From assembly GCF_012524165.2 (NCBI RefSeq), contig NZ_JABACJ020000007.1, positions 144,435 to 208,434 of the forward strand: a stretch of DNA of 64,000 nt. Direction: 5' to 3'. The position numbers were made by a program, and so were the translations under genes. Shown here in pieces: positions 8,190 to 16,165 of this stretch. The DNA comes from Faecalicatena faecalis. Lineage in GTDB: Bacteria; Bacillota; Clostridia; Lachnospirales; Lachnospiraceae. Every line of letters starts with the position of its first letter. Position 1 is the stretch's first letter. The notes beneath the pieces are model-generated. The model searched no databases. It had not been told where the DNA came from and worked only from the letters and a program-made list of their open reading frames with translations.

Positions 8190-9457
8190 ATGTCTCCCTC
8201 CTTTTTGATCTGAACATCTATCCGGCTTGCATCACTTAGGCCAAAGGACGTACAATTCAGCTCCAGCCGTTCCATCTCCGGCGGTTTTAAATTCCTATAT
8301 TTCCTGTGAAATACTTCTTTTCCATCTACCAAAAACACGAGTGTACCCTGCTTTAATACTTCCCTGCTGCGGAAATAGAAAATCACCTTGTCAAGTCCTT
8401 CTGACAATGCCAGCTTCTGGGGAACCAGATACTGCAGAGACGCATCCGTATTAAGAGAAACCTCTCTGCGCTTTGTACTCCCCATTTTCTCAGCATATTC
8501 CGCCGCTGCCGTACCGGAGAGTTCTCCGCTTTCAGATACATAATCCACCAGGTCATTGACATGCAGCGCATTCCCACAGGAAAAGACGCCTTCTACCTCC
8601 GTCATGAACCGGTGATTGCAGACCGGACCTTTTGTCTTCGTATCCAGACGAACCCCCAGCTTTTCTGCCATTTCATTTTCCGGAATCAGGCCTACAGATA
8701 AGATTAATGTATCGCATGCAATTCTTTTTCTTGTGGATTTGATGGGCTGCATCTGCTCGTCTACTTCTGCCACCTCCACAGCGGTCAACCGCTGTTCCCC
8801 AAACACCCGTGTGACGGTATGGGACAGATAAAGCGGAATCTTGTAATCATCCAGACACTGCACAATGTTCCGGGTCAATCCTGACGGAGTGGGCTTGACT
8901 TCATAAACCCCCAGTACCTCCGCACCTTCCAAGGTCAGACGCCTTGCCATAATGAGTCCGATGTCCCCGCTTCCCAGAATCACACATTTTCTGGCCGGCA
9001 TTTTCCCCTGGAGATTGACGAAATGCTGTGCCGTTCCCGCCGTCAGCACGCCCGCCGGACGTGTACCGTGGATCTGCACTTGCTTTGCGGTACGCTCCCT
9101 GCATCCCGTGGCAAGCACCAGCGCCTTAGCCTCATACTCGTGGACGCCGCTGCGGTTCACCGCTCTTAACACAAACCCGTGGTCCGTCTTCTTCATATCC
9201 GTGACAAAGGTAAGCAGACTGCTCTGAATCCTCCGCTCTCGGAACTCTTTGATAAAACGCTCCACATATTCCGGTCCCGACAGCTTTTCCCCAAAGCGTA
9301 CCAGACCGAAGCCATCATGAATGCACTGTTTTAAAATTCCTCCCAGACGTGCCTCCCGCTCAATCAGGAGTACCTCTGCACCACGCCGGTCCGCAGAGAT
9401 TGCGGCTGCCAGTCCTGCCGGACCGCCTCCGATCACAATGACATCATACCTGTTCAT
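8186..9457 (-). CDS. FAD/NAD(P)-dependent oxidoreductase, GlpB-like partner
   Basis: ATG at 9457 sits behind GGAGGTGG; the long upstream frame to 9601 is inside the neighbouring gene. The 423-residue flavoprotein opens with the dinucleotide motif VIGGGPAGLAAA (about residues 7-18) and has a second Rossmann motif ILGSGDIGLIMARR near residue 160, then a GVFSCGNALHVND flavin-side motif. This two-dinucleotide layout is that of pyridine-nucleotide-disulfide-type reductases. A CxxC redox pair typical of thioredoxin reductase is not seen. It starts inside the stop codon of the GlpA-like gene (ATGA), and ends overlapping the DUF1667 gene, so the three are a tight translational unit. Likely it passes electrons from the GlpA-like subunit to NAD(P) or another carrier. 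Confidence 0.88.
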   Translation of the reverse strand: MNRYDVIVIGGGPAGLAAAISADRRGAEVLLIEREARLGGILKQCIHDGFGLVRFGEKLSGPEYVERFIKEFRERRIQSSLLTFVTDMKKTDHGFVLRAVNRSGVHEYEAKALVLATGCRERTAKQVQIHGTRPAGVLTAGTAQHFVNLQGKMPARKCVILGSGDIGLIMARRLTLEGAEVLGVYEVKPTPSGLTRNIVQCLDDYKIPLYLSHTVTRVFGEQRLTAVEVAEVDEQMQPIKSTRKRIACDTLILSVGLIPENEMAEKLGVRLDTKTKGPVCNHRFMTEVEGVFSCGNALHVNDLVDYVSESGELSGTAAAEYAEKMGSTKRREVSLNTDASLQYLVPQKLALSEGLDKVIFYFRSREVLKQGTLVFLVDGKEVFHRKYRNLKPPEMERLELNCTSFGLSDASRIDVQIKKEGDI

Positions 9458-11181
9458 TCTGCCACCTCCTCGTCCGTGCACTTTGTATCTCCAAACAGGA
9501 TTCCTGAACCTTCTCCCGCCTTGCGTACCCTCTCCTCGGGCACTTGAAGAAATTCGCTGATGATTTTCGTCACGAGCGGCATACAAAAACCGCCCTGGCA
9601 TCTTCCCATTCCCGGGCGTACCCTTTTCTTGATCCCATCGATCGTGGGCACGCAGATTGGAGCGTTCAACGCATCCAGAATCTCACCCTTGCTGATTTCC
9701 TCACATCTGCATACGATTTCCCCATAATCTGGATTCTCCTGAATCAGCTTGTTCCTCTCTTCATATGAAAGCTGATTCAGAACTGGCGGTGCCTTTCTGA
9801 CTGGACAAAAATTGGGATTCCTCTCCGGCTTTTTCTCCTTTTTCAGCTCGCTTATGACCATCTTCTCAATGTCCAGCGCTACAGCCGGGGCCGTAGTAAG
9901 CCCCGGCGATTGGATTCCTGCACAGTGAATCAAATTTCTGGTCTTCCGTCCCTTTTCAATGATAAAATCTTCCTCAAAGGTGGCTGGTCTTACTCCCGTA
10001 AAATATGTAATGATATCCTTCTCGCTCAATGCTTCTGCGGTCAGCTTTTGCTTTGCGAACACCGCATCGATGCTTCCTTTTTGTGTCGCAAAATTTTCCT
10101 TCTCATATGTCTCCACAGCATTTGGCCCTACAAGCAGATTATCGTGGACCGTATGCAGGATTCCGCCGCCCTTGGTATGTTTCTTATTTTTCTGAAGAGT
10201 TTTGATGGAAGCAATCCCTTTGACAAGGCTGCCTGACTTTTTATCCAAAATGGAGTTCGTCCCTCTTCTTGGATGGATGGAATAGAACCGGTCTCCTGCC
10301 ATCCTCGCCACATCTTCTGCAAATACACCCGCTGCATTGACCACGATTTTCGGATAGAGGGTCCCCCTGTTCGTCTTGACCGAACAGATTCGTCCATTTT
10401 TGACCTCCATGCCAAGAACCGCTGTATTTAGAGACACCTTCGCGCCGTTCTCCACTGCATTTTCCCCGTATGCAATCGTCAATCCATAAGGGCAGACACA
10501 GCCTGCCGATGGATTGAACATGGCAAAATGAAATTTAGGGTTTAGATTCGGCTCTCTTCGAAATAGCTCTTTTCTCTTTAAAATCCTCGTATCCGTTACT
10601 TTACAGACATATCTACGCTGCCATACATAAGCCCAGATGATTGGATACATCCATTTCCCTGTGAAACCAACATACTGCCCGCACCGCTCGAACGGAACAC
10701 TCAGCTCCTTGCAGACCTGGTCGAACATCCGGTTGCCCAGAAGAACATAATGCTGCTTTAGGCTCCCTTTGTTCAAATCAACGCCGGGGTGTACTTCCCC
10801 GTCGTTCCTGCCGGACGCCTGAACCGCAAGATCCGATTCTTTATCCACGAGCAGGATATCCAGCTTCCATTTGGAAAGCTCTCTGGCAATACTGGCACCG
10901 GAAATCCCGCCTCCGATAATCAACACATCCGGTGCCGCATTCTCAAGGGCATGATCCTGAAAATCGGGTGTCCGCATCTTGGGAATCCTGACGCCGTCCA
11001 GCCTGATATCATTCACAACATGCATGCCGGACTTTTTATCCACACACATCGTACATGCCGCGACAATCTTATCCCAACTGTCCAGGTGCCCGGAAACAAC
11101 AATACAGCCATCCTTCACTTGGACAGAAACAGTTGGTCCGAAGCGCTCGTTGAGCCTCTTCTGAAGTGATCTTACATTCAT
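9454..11181 (-). CDS. GlpA/GlpD-like FAD dehydrogenase with BFD-type iron-sulfur domain
   Basis: ATG at 11181 follows AAGAAGG; the in-frame ATG at 11226 has no site. The 575-residue protein has three parts. Residues 1-75 look like a small BON-like alpha/beta domain (QKRLNERFGPTVSVQVKDG, then VVSGHLDSWDKI). Residues about 85-440 are a DAO-type FAD domain (VLIIGGGISGASIAREL, later GVRPATFEEDF). The last 100 residues are a BFD-like [2Fe-2S] domain with CRCEE and GRCQGGFC. Anaerobic glycerol-3-phosphate dehydrogenases (GlpA) have this FAD plus BFD order and make dihydroxyacetone phosphate. First gene of the five-gene operon. Substrate is inferred from family and context only; the extra N-terminal domain is uncommon. 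Confidence 0.88.
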   Translation of the reverse strand: MNVRSLQKRLNERFGPTVSVQVKDGCIVVSGHLDSWDKIVAACTMCVDKKSGMHVVNDIRLDGVRIPKMRTPDFQDHALENAAPDVLIIGGGISGASIARELSKWKLDILLVDKESDLAVQASGRNDGEVHPGVDLNKGSLKQHYVLLGNRMFDQVCKELSVPFERCGQYVGFTGKWMYPIIWAYVWQRRYVCKVTDTRILKRKELFRREPNLNPKFHFAMFNPSAGCVCPYGLTIAYGENAVENGAKVSLNTAVLGMEVKNGRICSVKTNRGTLYPKIVVNAAGVFAEDVARMAGDRFYSIHPRRGTNSILDKKSGSLVKGIASIKTLQKNKKHTKGGGILHTVHDNLLVGPNAVETYEKENFATQKGSIDAVFAKQKLTAEALSEKDIITYFTGVRPATFEEDFIIEKGRKTRNLIHCAGIQSPGLTTAPAVALDIEKMVISELKKEKKPERNPNFCPVRKAPPVLNQLSYEERNKLIQENPDYGEIVCRCEEISKGEILDALNAPICVPTIDGIKKRVRPGMGRCQGGFCMPLVTKIISEFLQVPEERVRKAGEGSGILFGDTKCTDEEVAE

Positions 11182-11312
11182 CCAATACCTTCTTTCCCAA
11201 ATAAGATATATAGAATCTATTTTCATAATATTTGAACCATATGTGTATTATACGCCAAGTTATCAGACATTACCACCTTCCAAATAAATTTTGTAAAGAA
11301 ATCAGTAATATA

Positions 11313-11460
11313 TTGTTACTGTACACTCGCAAGCTTGACACTTGCTGTCAAGCTATGCGCCAGAGCTGACAGTAGGATGGATTTCAGCCCCATGCATCGA
11401 AGATGCATTTAAAATGGGCTGAAATCGTAACTGTGCACAGAGACCTGTGAACAGTTACAA
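11313..11460. repeat. Candidate palindromic intergenic element (MITE- or REP-like)
   Basis: The ends are imperfect inverted repeats: TTGTTACTGTACAC at the left and, read in reverse, TTGTAACTGTTCACA at the right. Inside are two further hairpins: GCTTGACA/TGTCAAGC (11333-11353) and a long one with GATTTCAGCCC/GGGCTGAAATC arms and a nested ATGCATC/GATGCAT pair (11380-11426). A third, GTAACTGT/ACAGTTAC, closes the right end (11427-11458). There is no coding frame. Such compact, non-coding, multiply folded units are usually present in many copies per genome; that cannot be tested here. Confidence 0.55.
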
Positions 11461-11481
11461 CATACTTTCTCATTCAAGCAA

Positions 11482-11540
11482 AAGACGCTGAGAAGATATC
11501 GGGCAGCCTATATGGCTTTCCCGTATCTCTCAGCGTCTTA
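11482..11540 (-). terminator. Terminator of the NSS transporter gene
   Basis: Arms AAGACGCTGAGA and TCTCAGCGTCTT with a longer imperfect inner stem lie 38 bases after the transporter stop codon. The downstream tract on the minus strand is short (TTTTGCTT), so efficiency is uncertain. Confidence 0.75.
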
Positions 11541-11578
11541 TCCCGCACCAAAACTAAAGTGCCTCGCTAACCTGCTAT

Positions 11579-12949
11579 TTATTTATGGAACATGGACCAG
11601 TACCCCTGGATGAAAATGAACAGAACGACAAGCGGAAGTATGTAAGATACATACATCCTAGCCCATTTTGGAAAGTGGATTCCCTCTCCTGTATTCGCCT
11701 CTTTCGTAAAGTTCTTCCAGCCCCAGCCAATTTTGCTGGTACAGAACAAAAGGTAAATCAGACTGCCGATAGGAAGAAGATTGTTGCTCACAAGGAAATC
11801 CTCCAGATCCAGGACATTCTTTCCCTCTCCCAGCGGCTGGAAACCGCTCCACAGATTGAATCCGAGGATACACGGCAGGGACAAAAGGCTGATTGCGATC
11901 AGATTGATCAGTACTGATTTCTTTCTGCTGCAACCAGTCAGATCCATGGCAAAGGAAATAATATTCTCAAATACGGCGATGATGGTGGACGCCGCCGCGA
12001 AGAACATACACAGGAAGAACAAAGTCCCCCAGATTCTTCCTCCTCCCATGGAGTTAAAGATATTCGGCAGCGTAATGAAGATCAGGCTCGGCCCGCTGTC
12101 TGGATTCACGCCGAATGCAAAACAGGCCGGGAAGATGATCAATCCCGCTACTAAGGCCACACAGGTATCCAGCACAGTGACACACACGGCCTCCCCTGTC
12201 AGGGTACGTTTCTTGTCAATATAGCTCCCGAAGATCGCGATCGCGCCAATACCCAGGCTCAGTGTAAAGAATGCCTGTCCCATGGCTGCGAATACGACAT
12301 CGAATAGACCAGCTTCTTTAACTTTTGAAAAATCAGGATATAGATAGAAACGAAGTCCTTCCCCTGCCCCCTTTAATGTTGCAGAACGAACAGCCAGCAC
12401 GATCATCAGCGCCAGAAGCAGAAGCATCATGACCTTTGTAATCTTCTCGACTCCTTTCTGGAGCCCCTGGCTGCAGATTCCAAAACACAGAGCTACCACG
12501 ATGACCATGCAGACGGTCATCAGCACAGGCTGTGCTGTCAGTGCACCGAATTCCCCGGCGATTTCTTCCGCATTCAGTCCTTCGAACTTTCCAGCGGCCA
12601 TTTTTACAAAATATAAAAGCATCCATCCTCCGATGGTGGTATAAAACATCATCAACAGATAATTCCCTGCCATTGCCCCATATTTATACCAGTGCCACTT
12701 CGTGCCTTTAGGCTCTAATCTGTCAAAGGACAGGGCTGCACTGACCTGACTTGCTCGTCCCACGGAAAACTCCATGACCATGATCGGGAGTCCCAGTATC
12801 ACGAGGAAGAACAGATAAATCAGCACGAATGCCGCTCCTCCATATTGTCCCGTAATATAGGGGAATCTCCACACATTTCCCAGCCCGATGGCGCATCCCG
12901 CAGAAATCAGGATGAACCCGAGTCTGGAACCAAACTTTTCTCTTTTCAT
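11579..12949 (-). CDS. Sodium-dependent neurotransmitter:sodium symporter (NSS/SNF) family transporter
   Basis: A 456-residue membrane protein with eleven to twelve predicted spans. The family signature GLGNVWRFPYITGQYGG stands in helix 1 (about residues 22-38); it forms the sodium and substrate site of LeuT-fold NSS carriers. These import amino acids or amine compounds with sodium. The length matches bacterial members. It is preceded by the TetR gene on the same strand (49-base gap) and followed by its own terminator, so it could be co-transcribed with and controlled by that regulator. The substrate is not known. Confidence 0.93.
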   Translation of the reverse strand: MKREKFGSRLGFILISAGCAIGLGNVWRFPYITGQYGGAAFVLIYLFFLVILGLPIMVMEFSVGRASQVSAALSFDRLEPKGTKWHWYKYGAMAGNYLLMMFYTTIGGWMLLYFVKMAAGKFEGLNAEEIAGEFGALTAQPVLMTVCMVIVVALCFGICSQGLQKGVEKITKVMMLLLLALMIVLAVRSATLKGAGEGLRFYLYPDFSKVKEAGLFDVVFAAMGQAFFTLSLGIGAIAIFGSYIDKKRTLTGEAVCVTVLDTCVALVAGLIIFPACFAFGVNPDSGPSLIFITLPNIFNSMGGGRIWGTLFFLCMFFAAASTIIAVFENIISFAMDLTGCSRKKSVLINLIAISLLSLPCILGFNLWSGFQPLGEGKNVLDLEDFLVSNNLLPIGSLIYLLFCTSKIGWGWKNFTKEANTGEGIHFPKWARMYVSYILPLVVLFIFIQGYWSMFHK

Positions 12950-12998
12950 ACCTTTAGAATCCTCTCTTTAAGTCTTTACTCTAAAAAAATATCTTACG

Positions 12999-13613
12999 TC
13001 ATTGTGATTTTTCTGTCAAGCTATTCTCAAAGCTGTCCTCCGCATTGCAGAATGCATTCATCGCATTCGCGGCCATCTCAAATGTCATTCGCGCCATGAA
13101 CTCTGGGTCCCTATGAGCCCCCTCCAACAGCCATGTCTTGACCAGCCCCAGGCATCCGTTCAGACAAAATGCATAAAAATATCTTAATTCCTTTTCCGAT
13201 GCATGGCAGACTTCTGTCAAAAGTCCCCTGCTGTTCTCCTCTATGATATGCTGGATTTTCTGAATAAACCTGATATCCCCATTGGGACCTACCAGCGCAC
13301 GGCTTATTTCACGATTTTTTGTCAATACCTCATACAGGTCCTCGATAAAATAAAAGGTCGCATGCTGCTCCTGTCCAATGGGATGCCTCTGCATTGCTTC
13401 CTGGATTTCTTCTGCCATCTCCCGCTCGATTTCTTCGAGAAGGCCTGAAATATCTTTATAATGCAGGTAAAATGTGGAACGGTTGATTCCCACCTCATCC
13501 ACCAGCTCTTTCACGGTGATTCTGCTGATATCCTTCGACTGCATCAGTTTTGCCAGCCCGGTCCGAAGCTGGCTCTTTGTCTTTAATATTCTTCTGTCTA
13601 CTTTCTTTTCCAT
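12999..13613 (-). CDS. TetR/AcrR-family transcriptional regulator
   Basis: A 204-residue regulator. The N-terminal helix-turn-helix reads ITVKELVDEVGINRSTFYLHYKDISGLL in parts, with the TFYLHYKD recognition-helix end typical of the family; the C-terminal half is an all-helical ligand domain of the TetR_C_8 sort found in DhaS-type regulators. The ATG at 13613 follows AAGGGA. Its position between two sodium-driven transporters, and next to a glycerol-type operon, suggests control of one of these; DhaS-like members act in dihydroxyacetone metabolism, which would fit the operon at 4.4-11.2 kb, but this is inference. Confidence 0.88.
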   Translation of the reverse strand: MEKKVDRRILKTKSQLRTGLAKLMQSKDISRITVKELVDEVGINRSTFYLHYKDISGLLEEIEREMAEEIQEAMQRHPIGQEQHATFYFIEDLYEVLTKNREISRALVGPNGDIRFIQKIQHIIEENSRGLLTEVCHASEKELRYFYAFCLNGCLGLVKTWLLEGAHRDPEFMARMTFEMAANAMNAFCNAEDSFENSLTEKSQ

Positions 13614-13691
13614 CTCTTTTCCCTTAAAGCTTCATTTATTTTATCAATATCTTACCACACTTTCCTATGTACTGTCATATTGAAATATATA

Positions 13692-13718
13692 GAAAAATCC
13701 CGGGCCTTCACCCGGGAT
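13692..13718 (-). terminator. Terminator of the SSS symporter gene
   Basis: Perfect ATCCCGGG/CCCGGGAT stem with a six-base loop, followed on the minus strand by TTTTTC. It lies 55 bases past the symporter stop codon. Confidence 0.9.
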
Positions 13719-13772
13719 CATCCTCTTGTCTTTATTTATGATAGAAACTATGTCTTTTTATCGCTGCTAGAA

Positions 13773-15311
13773 TCAGACCTGGTCCACATTCAAGGAGCGT
13801 TTCTTCGTAATCGTAACTCTCTCATCATAACAACTAAAAATCTCATCGACCATTTCCCGCTTCACCTTCGGTGTCACCAGGCTCACAACAGGAACAATAA
13901 TCAGCCCTGCAACCATAGCAATCGCTCCTGCATTGATGGGGGAGCTGATATAGCTAAGAAACATATTGGAGACCGTGATGCCCACGCCTGCTATAAAGCT
14001 TGCCCATACGGCTGCACGTGTCACGCCTTTCCAGTACAGTCCATATAAGAATGGCGCCAGGAATGCTCCTGCCAAAGCCCCCCAGGAAATTCCCATGAGC
14101 TGCGCGATGAAGGTCGGTGGGTTTAAAGCAATTACCACGGAAACAACAATGAAAAAAACAATCAGAAGCTGCATCGTAATGACCTGCTTCTTTTCACTCA
14201 TATTCTTCATCACGTTATCCTTTAAAAGATCCAGTGTCATCGTAGAACTGGATGTCAATACCAAGGATGAAAGTGTGGACATCGATGCAGATAACACCAA
14301 TACCACTACGATTCCAATCAGAATATCTGGTAGAGTCGAGAGCATAAATGGTATGATGCTGTCATACACAACAGCTCCCGTCGCTTCATCATGAATGGCT
14401 GGACTGTCGAACAGCCTGCCAAAACCTCCCAGAAAATAGGAGCCTCCTGCAACTACTACTGCAAAAAGAGTAGAAATGACGGTTCCTGTATTAATCGCCT
14501 TCTCATCCTTTATCGCATAGAACTTATTGATCATCTGTGGCAGCCCCCATGTCCCCAGAGAAGTCAGAATCACAACACCGAGAAGATTCAGAGGGTCCGG
14601 TCCGAAAAAGGACGTAAATGCTCCCGGCTGTCCCTGTGTCAGCGGTACATCGCTTGGTATCTGTGCCATTGTCTGGACTGCATGAAGGAATCCTCCTTTT
14701 CCGCTTAATACTGCACCGATCACAACTACAATTCCTATCAGCATAATGATTCCCTGTATAAAATCATTGATCGCTGTCGCCATGTATCCTCCAAGAATCA
14801 CATATACGGCAGTAAATGCAGCCATCACGATCACGCAGTATGTATAAGGGATGTTGAAAGCCATGCCAAATAATCTGGAAAGGCCATTATATACAGATGC
14901 TGTGTAAGGAATCAGGAAGATAAATACGATTACAGATGCCGTGATCTTCAAAGACTTACTGCCATAGCGCGCCCCAAAAAAGTCCGGCATCGTCTTAGAA
15001 TGTAAATGTTGAGTCATTACCTTTGTCCTGCGCCCCAGCACAACCCAGGCAAGCAGGCTTCCGATGACTGCATTCCCAATCCCGATCCAGGTAGAGGCGA
15101 TTCCATACTTCCACCCGAACTGTCCTGCATAACCAACAAATACTACCGCCGAAAAATAAGAAGTCCCATATGCAAATGCCGTCAGCCACGGACCTACCGA
15201 ACGTCCACCAAGGACGAATCCGTCAACACTCCTCGTATGCCTCCTCGAATAAAGCCCGACACCTACCATAACCGCAAAAAATACAATCAGCAAAACCAGC
15301 TTGATTCCCAT
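13773..15311 (-). CDS. Sodium:solute symporter (SSS) family transporter
   Basis: A 512-residue protein with about thirteen membrane spans. Residues 30-65 (DGFVLGGRSVGPWLTAF, then SYFSAVVFVGYAG) and the later LTSLGTWGLPQMINKFYA block match the sodium:solute symporter family, to which PutP belongs. It imports a small organic solute with sodium. Its gene stands alone between the TetR gene and methylglyoxal synthase, with its own promoter, its own terminator and a perfect palindromic operator just before the start. PutP-like proline uptake, pantothenate or other acids are all possible. Confidence 0.92.
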   Translation of the reverse strand: MGIKLVLLIVFFAVMVGVGLYSRRHTRSVDGFVLGGRSVGPWLTAFAYGTSYFSAVVFVGYAGQFGWKYGIASTWIGIGNAVIGSLLAWVVLGRRTKVMTQHLHSKTMPDFFGARYGSKSLKITASVIVFIFLIPYTASVYNGLSRLFGMAFNIPYTYCVIVMAAFTAVYVILGGYMATAINDFIQGIIMLIGIVVVIGAVLSGKGGFLHAVQTMAQIPSDVPLTQGQPGAFTSFFGPDPLNLLGVVILTSLGTWGLPQMINKFYAIKDEKAINTGTVISTLFAVVVAGGSYFLGGFGRLFDSPAIHDEATGAVVYDSIIPFMLSTLPDILIGIVVVLVLSASMSTLSSLVLTSSSTMTLDLLKDNVMKNMSEKKQVITMQLLIVFFIVVSVVIALNPPTFIAQLMGISWGALAGAFLAPFLYGLYWKGVTRAAVWASFIAGVGITVSNMFLSYISSPINAGAIAMVAGLIIVPVVSLVTPKVKREMVDEIFSCYDERVTITKKRSLNVDQV

Positions 15312-15355
15312 CTCTCGTCCTCATCTCCTTTTTCATTAATAATTTTACTAATTCA

Positions 15356-15378
15356 CTTTAAAGCGTAACGCTTTAAAG
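15356..15378. promoter_or_regulatory. Perfect 23-bp palindromic operator
   Basis: CTTTAAAGCGT, one central A, then ACGCTTTAAAG: two perfect 11-base arms. It begins a few bases after the transcription start predicted from the promoter at 15388-15417, so a bound dimer would block transcription of the SSS symporter. The cognate regulator is not identifiable. Confidence 0.8.
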
Positions 15379-15387
15379 CATAAAAGT

Positions 15388-15417
15388 ATACTAACACATA
15401 AATCCCACTCCTGTCAA
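15388..15417 (-). promoter_or_regulatory. Promoter of the SSS symporter gene
   Basis: On the minus strand TTGACA (15417-15412) and TAGTAT (15393-15388) are 18 bases apart, upstream of the palindrome at 15356-15378. Confidence 0.7.
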
Positions 15418-15481
15418 TCTTTTCACAAAAATCATTTCACAAAAATAAAAATAATCAAATCACATAAGGGGACGAGATTAT

Positions 15482-15543
15482 AAGAAAAAAGGAGAGAACA
15501 AAGGCCAGAATTTACCGTTCCTTTGTTTTCTCCTTTTTTCTTT
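15482..15543 (-). terminator. Terminator of mgsA
   Basis: Long stem with AAGAAAAAAGGAGA/TCTCCTTTTTTCTT and AACAAAGG/CCTTTGTT arms. It ends with runs of T on both strands and so may work in both directions. It is about 90 bases past the mgsA stop. Confidence 0.8.
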
Positions 15544-15630
15544 TACAGATTCCAAGCCGTCCAATGCGGCTTTCAAAACAAGATATATCCAAATCTTAAG
15601 ACATTTGTCCTGCAAGCTGGAAAGCGTCCT

Positions 15631-16107
15631 CTACTTCATCTGATCGACCCTGTCCTGAATGGTCTTATTAAAATTCTCAATCCTTCTGCAATAGGGTTCG
15701 CTCATATACTTCGAATTCAGCATAAAGTCCGCTGTTGCCAGGTTGTTCGCAATCGGAATGTCATAGACGACCGCAATTCTAAGCAGTGCCTTTACATCCG
15801 GGTCATGCGGCTGTGCCTCTAACGGATCCCACAAAAAAATCATAAAATCAATCTGTCCCTCTACAATCTTAGCACCGATCTGCTGATCACCACCAAGAGG
15901 GCCGCTGCAGTATCCTCTTACCGGAAGGCCTGTCCGCTCTGCGATCAACTTTGCAGTGGTTCCTGTTCCACATAAAAAGTGCCCTTTTAAAACATCTTTA
16001 TTCTTATCGCACCAATCCACCAGCTCTTTCTTCTTGCCATCATGTGCTACCAATGCGATATGCTTTGCTTTTCCGATTTCCAAAGTTACGTAATTGTCTT
16101 CCAACAT
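15631..16107 (-). CDS. mgsA: Methylglyoxal synthase
   Basis: A 158-residue enzyme that turns dihydroxyacetone phosphate into methylglyoxal and phosphate, a bypass of lower glycolysis when phosphate is short. The family motifs are clear: IALVAHDGKK at residues 17-26, CGTGTTAKLI with the phosphate-binding residues, and GPLGGDQQIGA around residue 70 with the catalytic Asp, then LWDPLEAQPHDPDV. Length fits the family. In a genome window rich in dihydroxyacetone-phosphate-linked genes (GlpA-like dehydrogenase, AGPS-like enzyme) it shares the same metabolite, although it is transcribed separately. Confidence 0.97.
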   Translation of the reverse strand: MLEDNYVTLEIGKAKHIALVAHDGKKKELVDWCDKNKDVLKGHFLCGTGTTAKLIAERTGLPVRGYCSGPLGGDQQIGAKIVEGQIDFMIFLWDPLEAQPHDPDVKALLRIAVVYDIPIANNLATADFMLNSKYMSEPYCRRIENFNKTIQDRVDQMK

Positions 16108-16165
16108 CTTCTTTCCTCCCGTAATTCTGACTATTATTATGTATGAAATGTATCAGCCCAGGCTA

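Noticed and set aside
8901..9104. Gly/Arg-rich frames inside the oxidoreductase genes
   Set aside because: They are shadows of well-supported flavoprotein genes in another frame.
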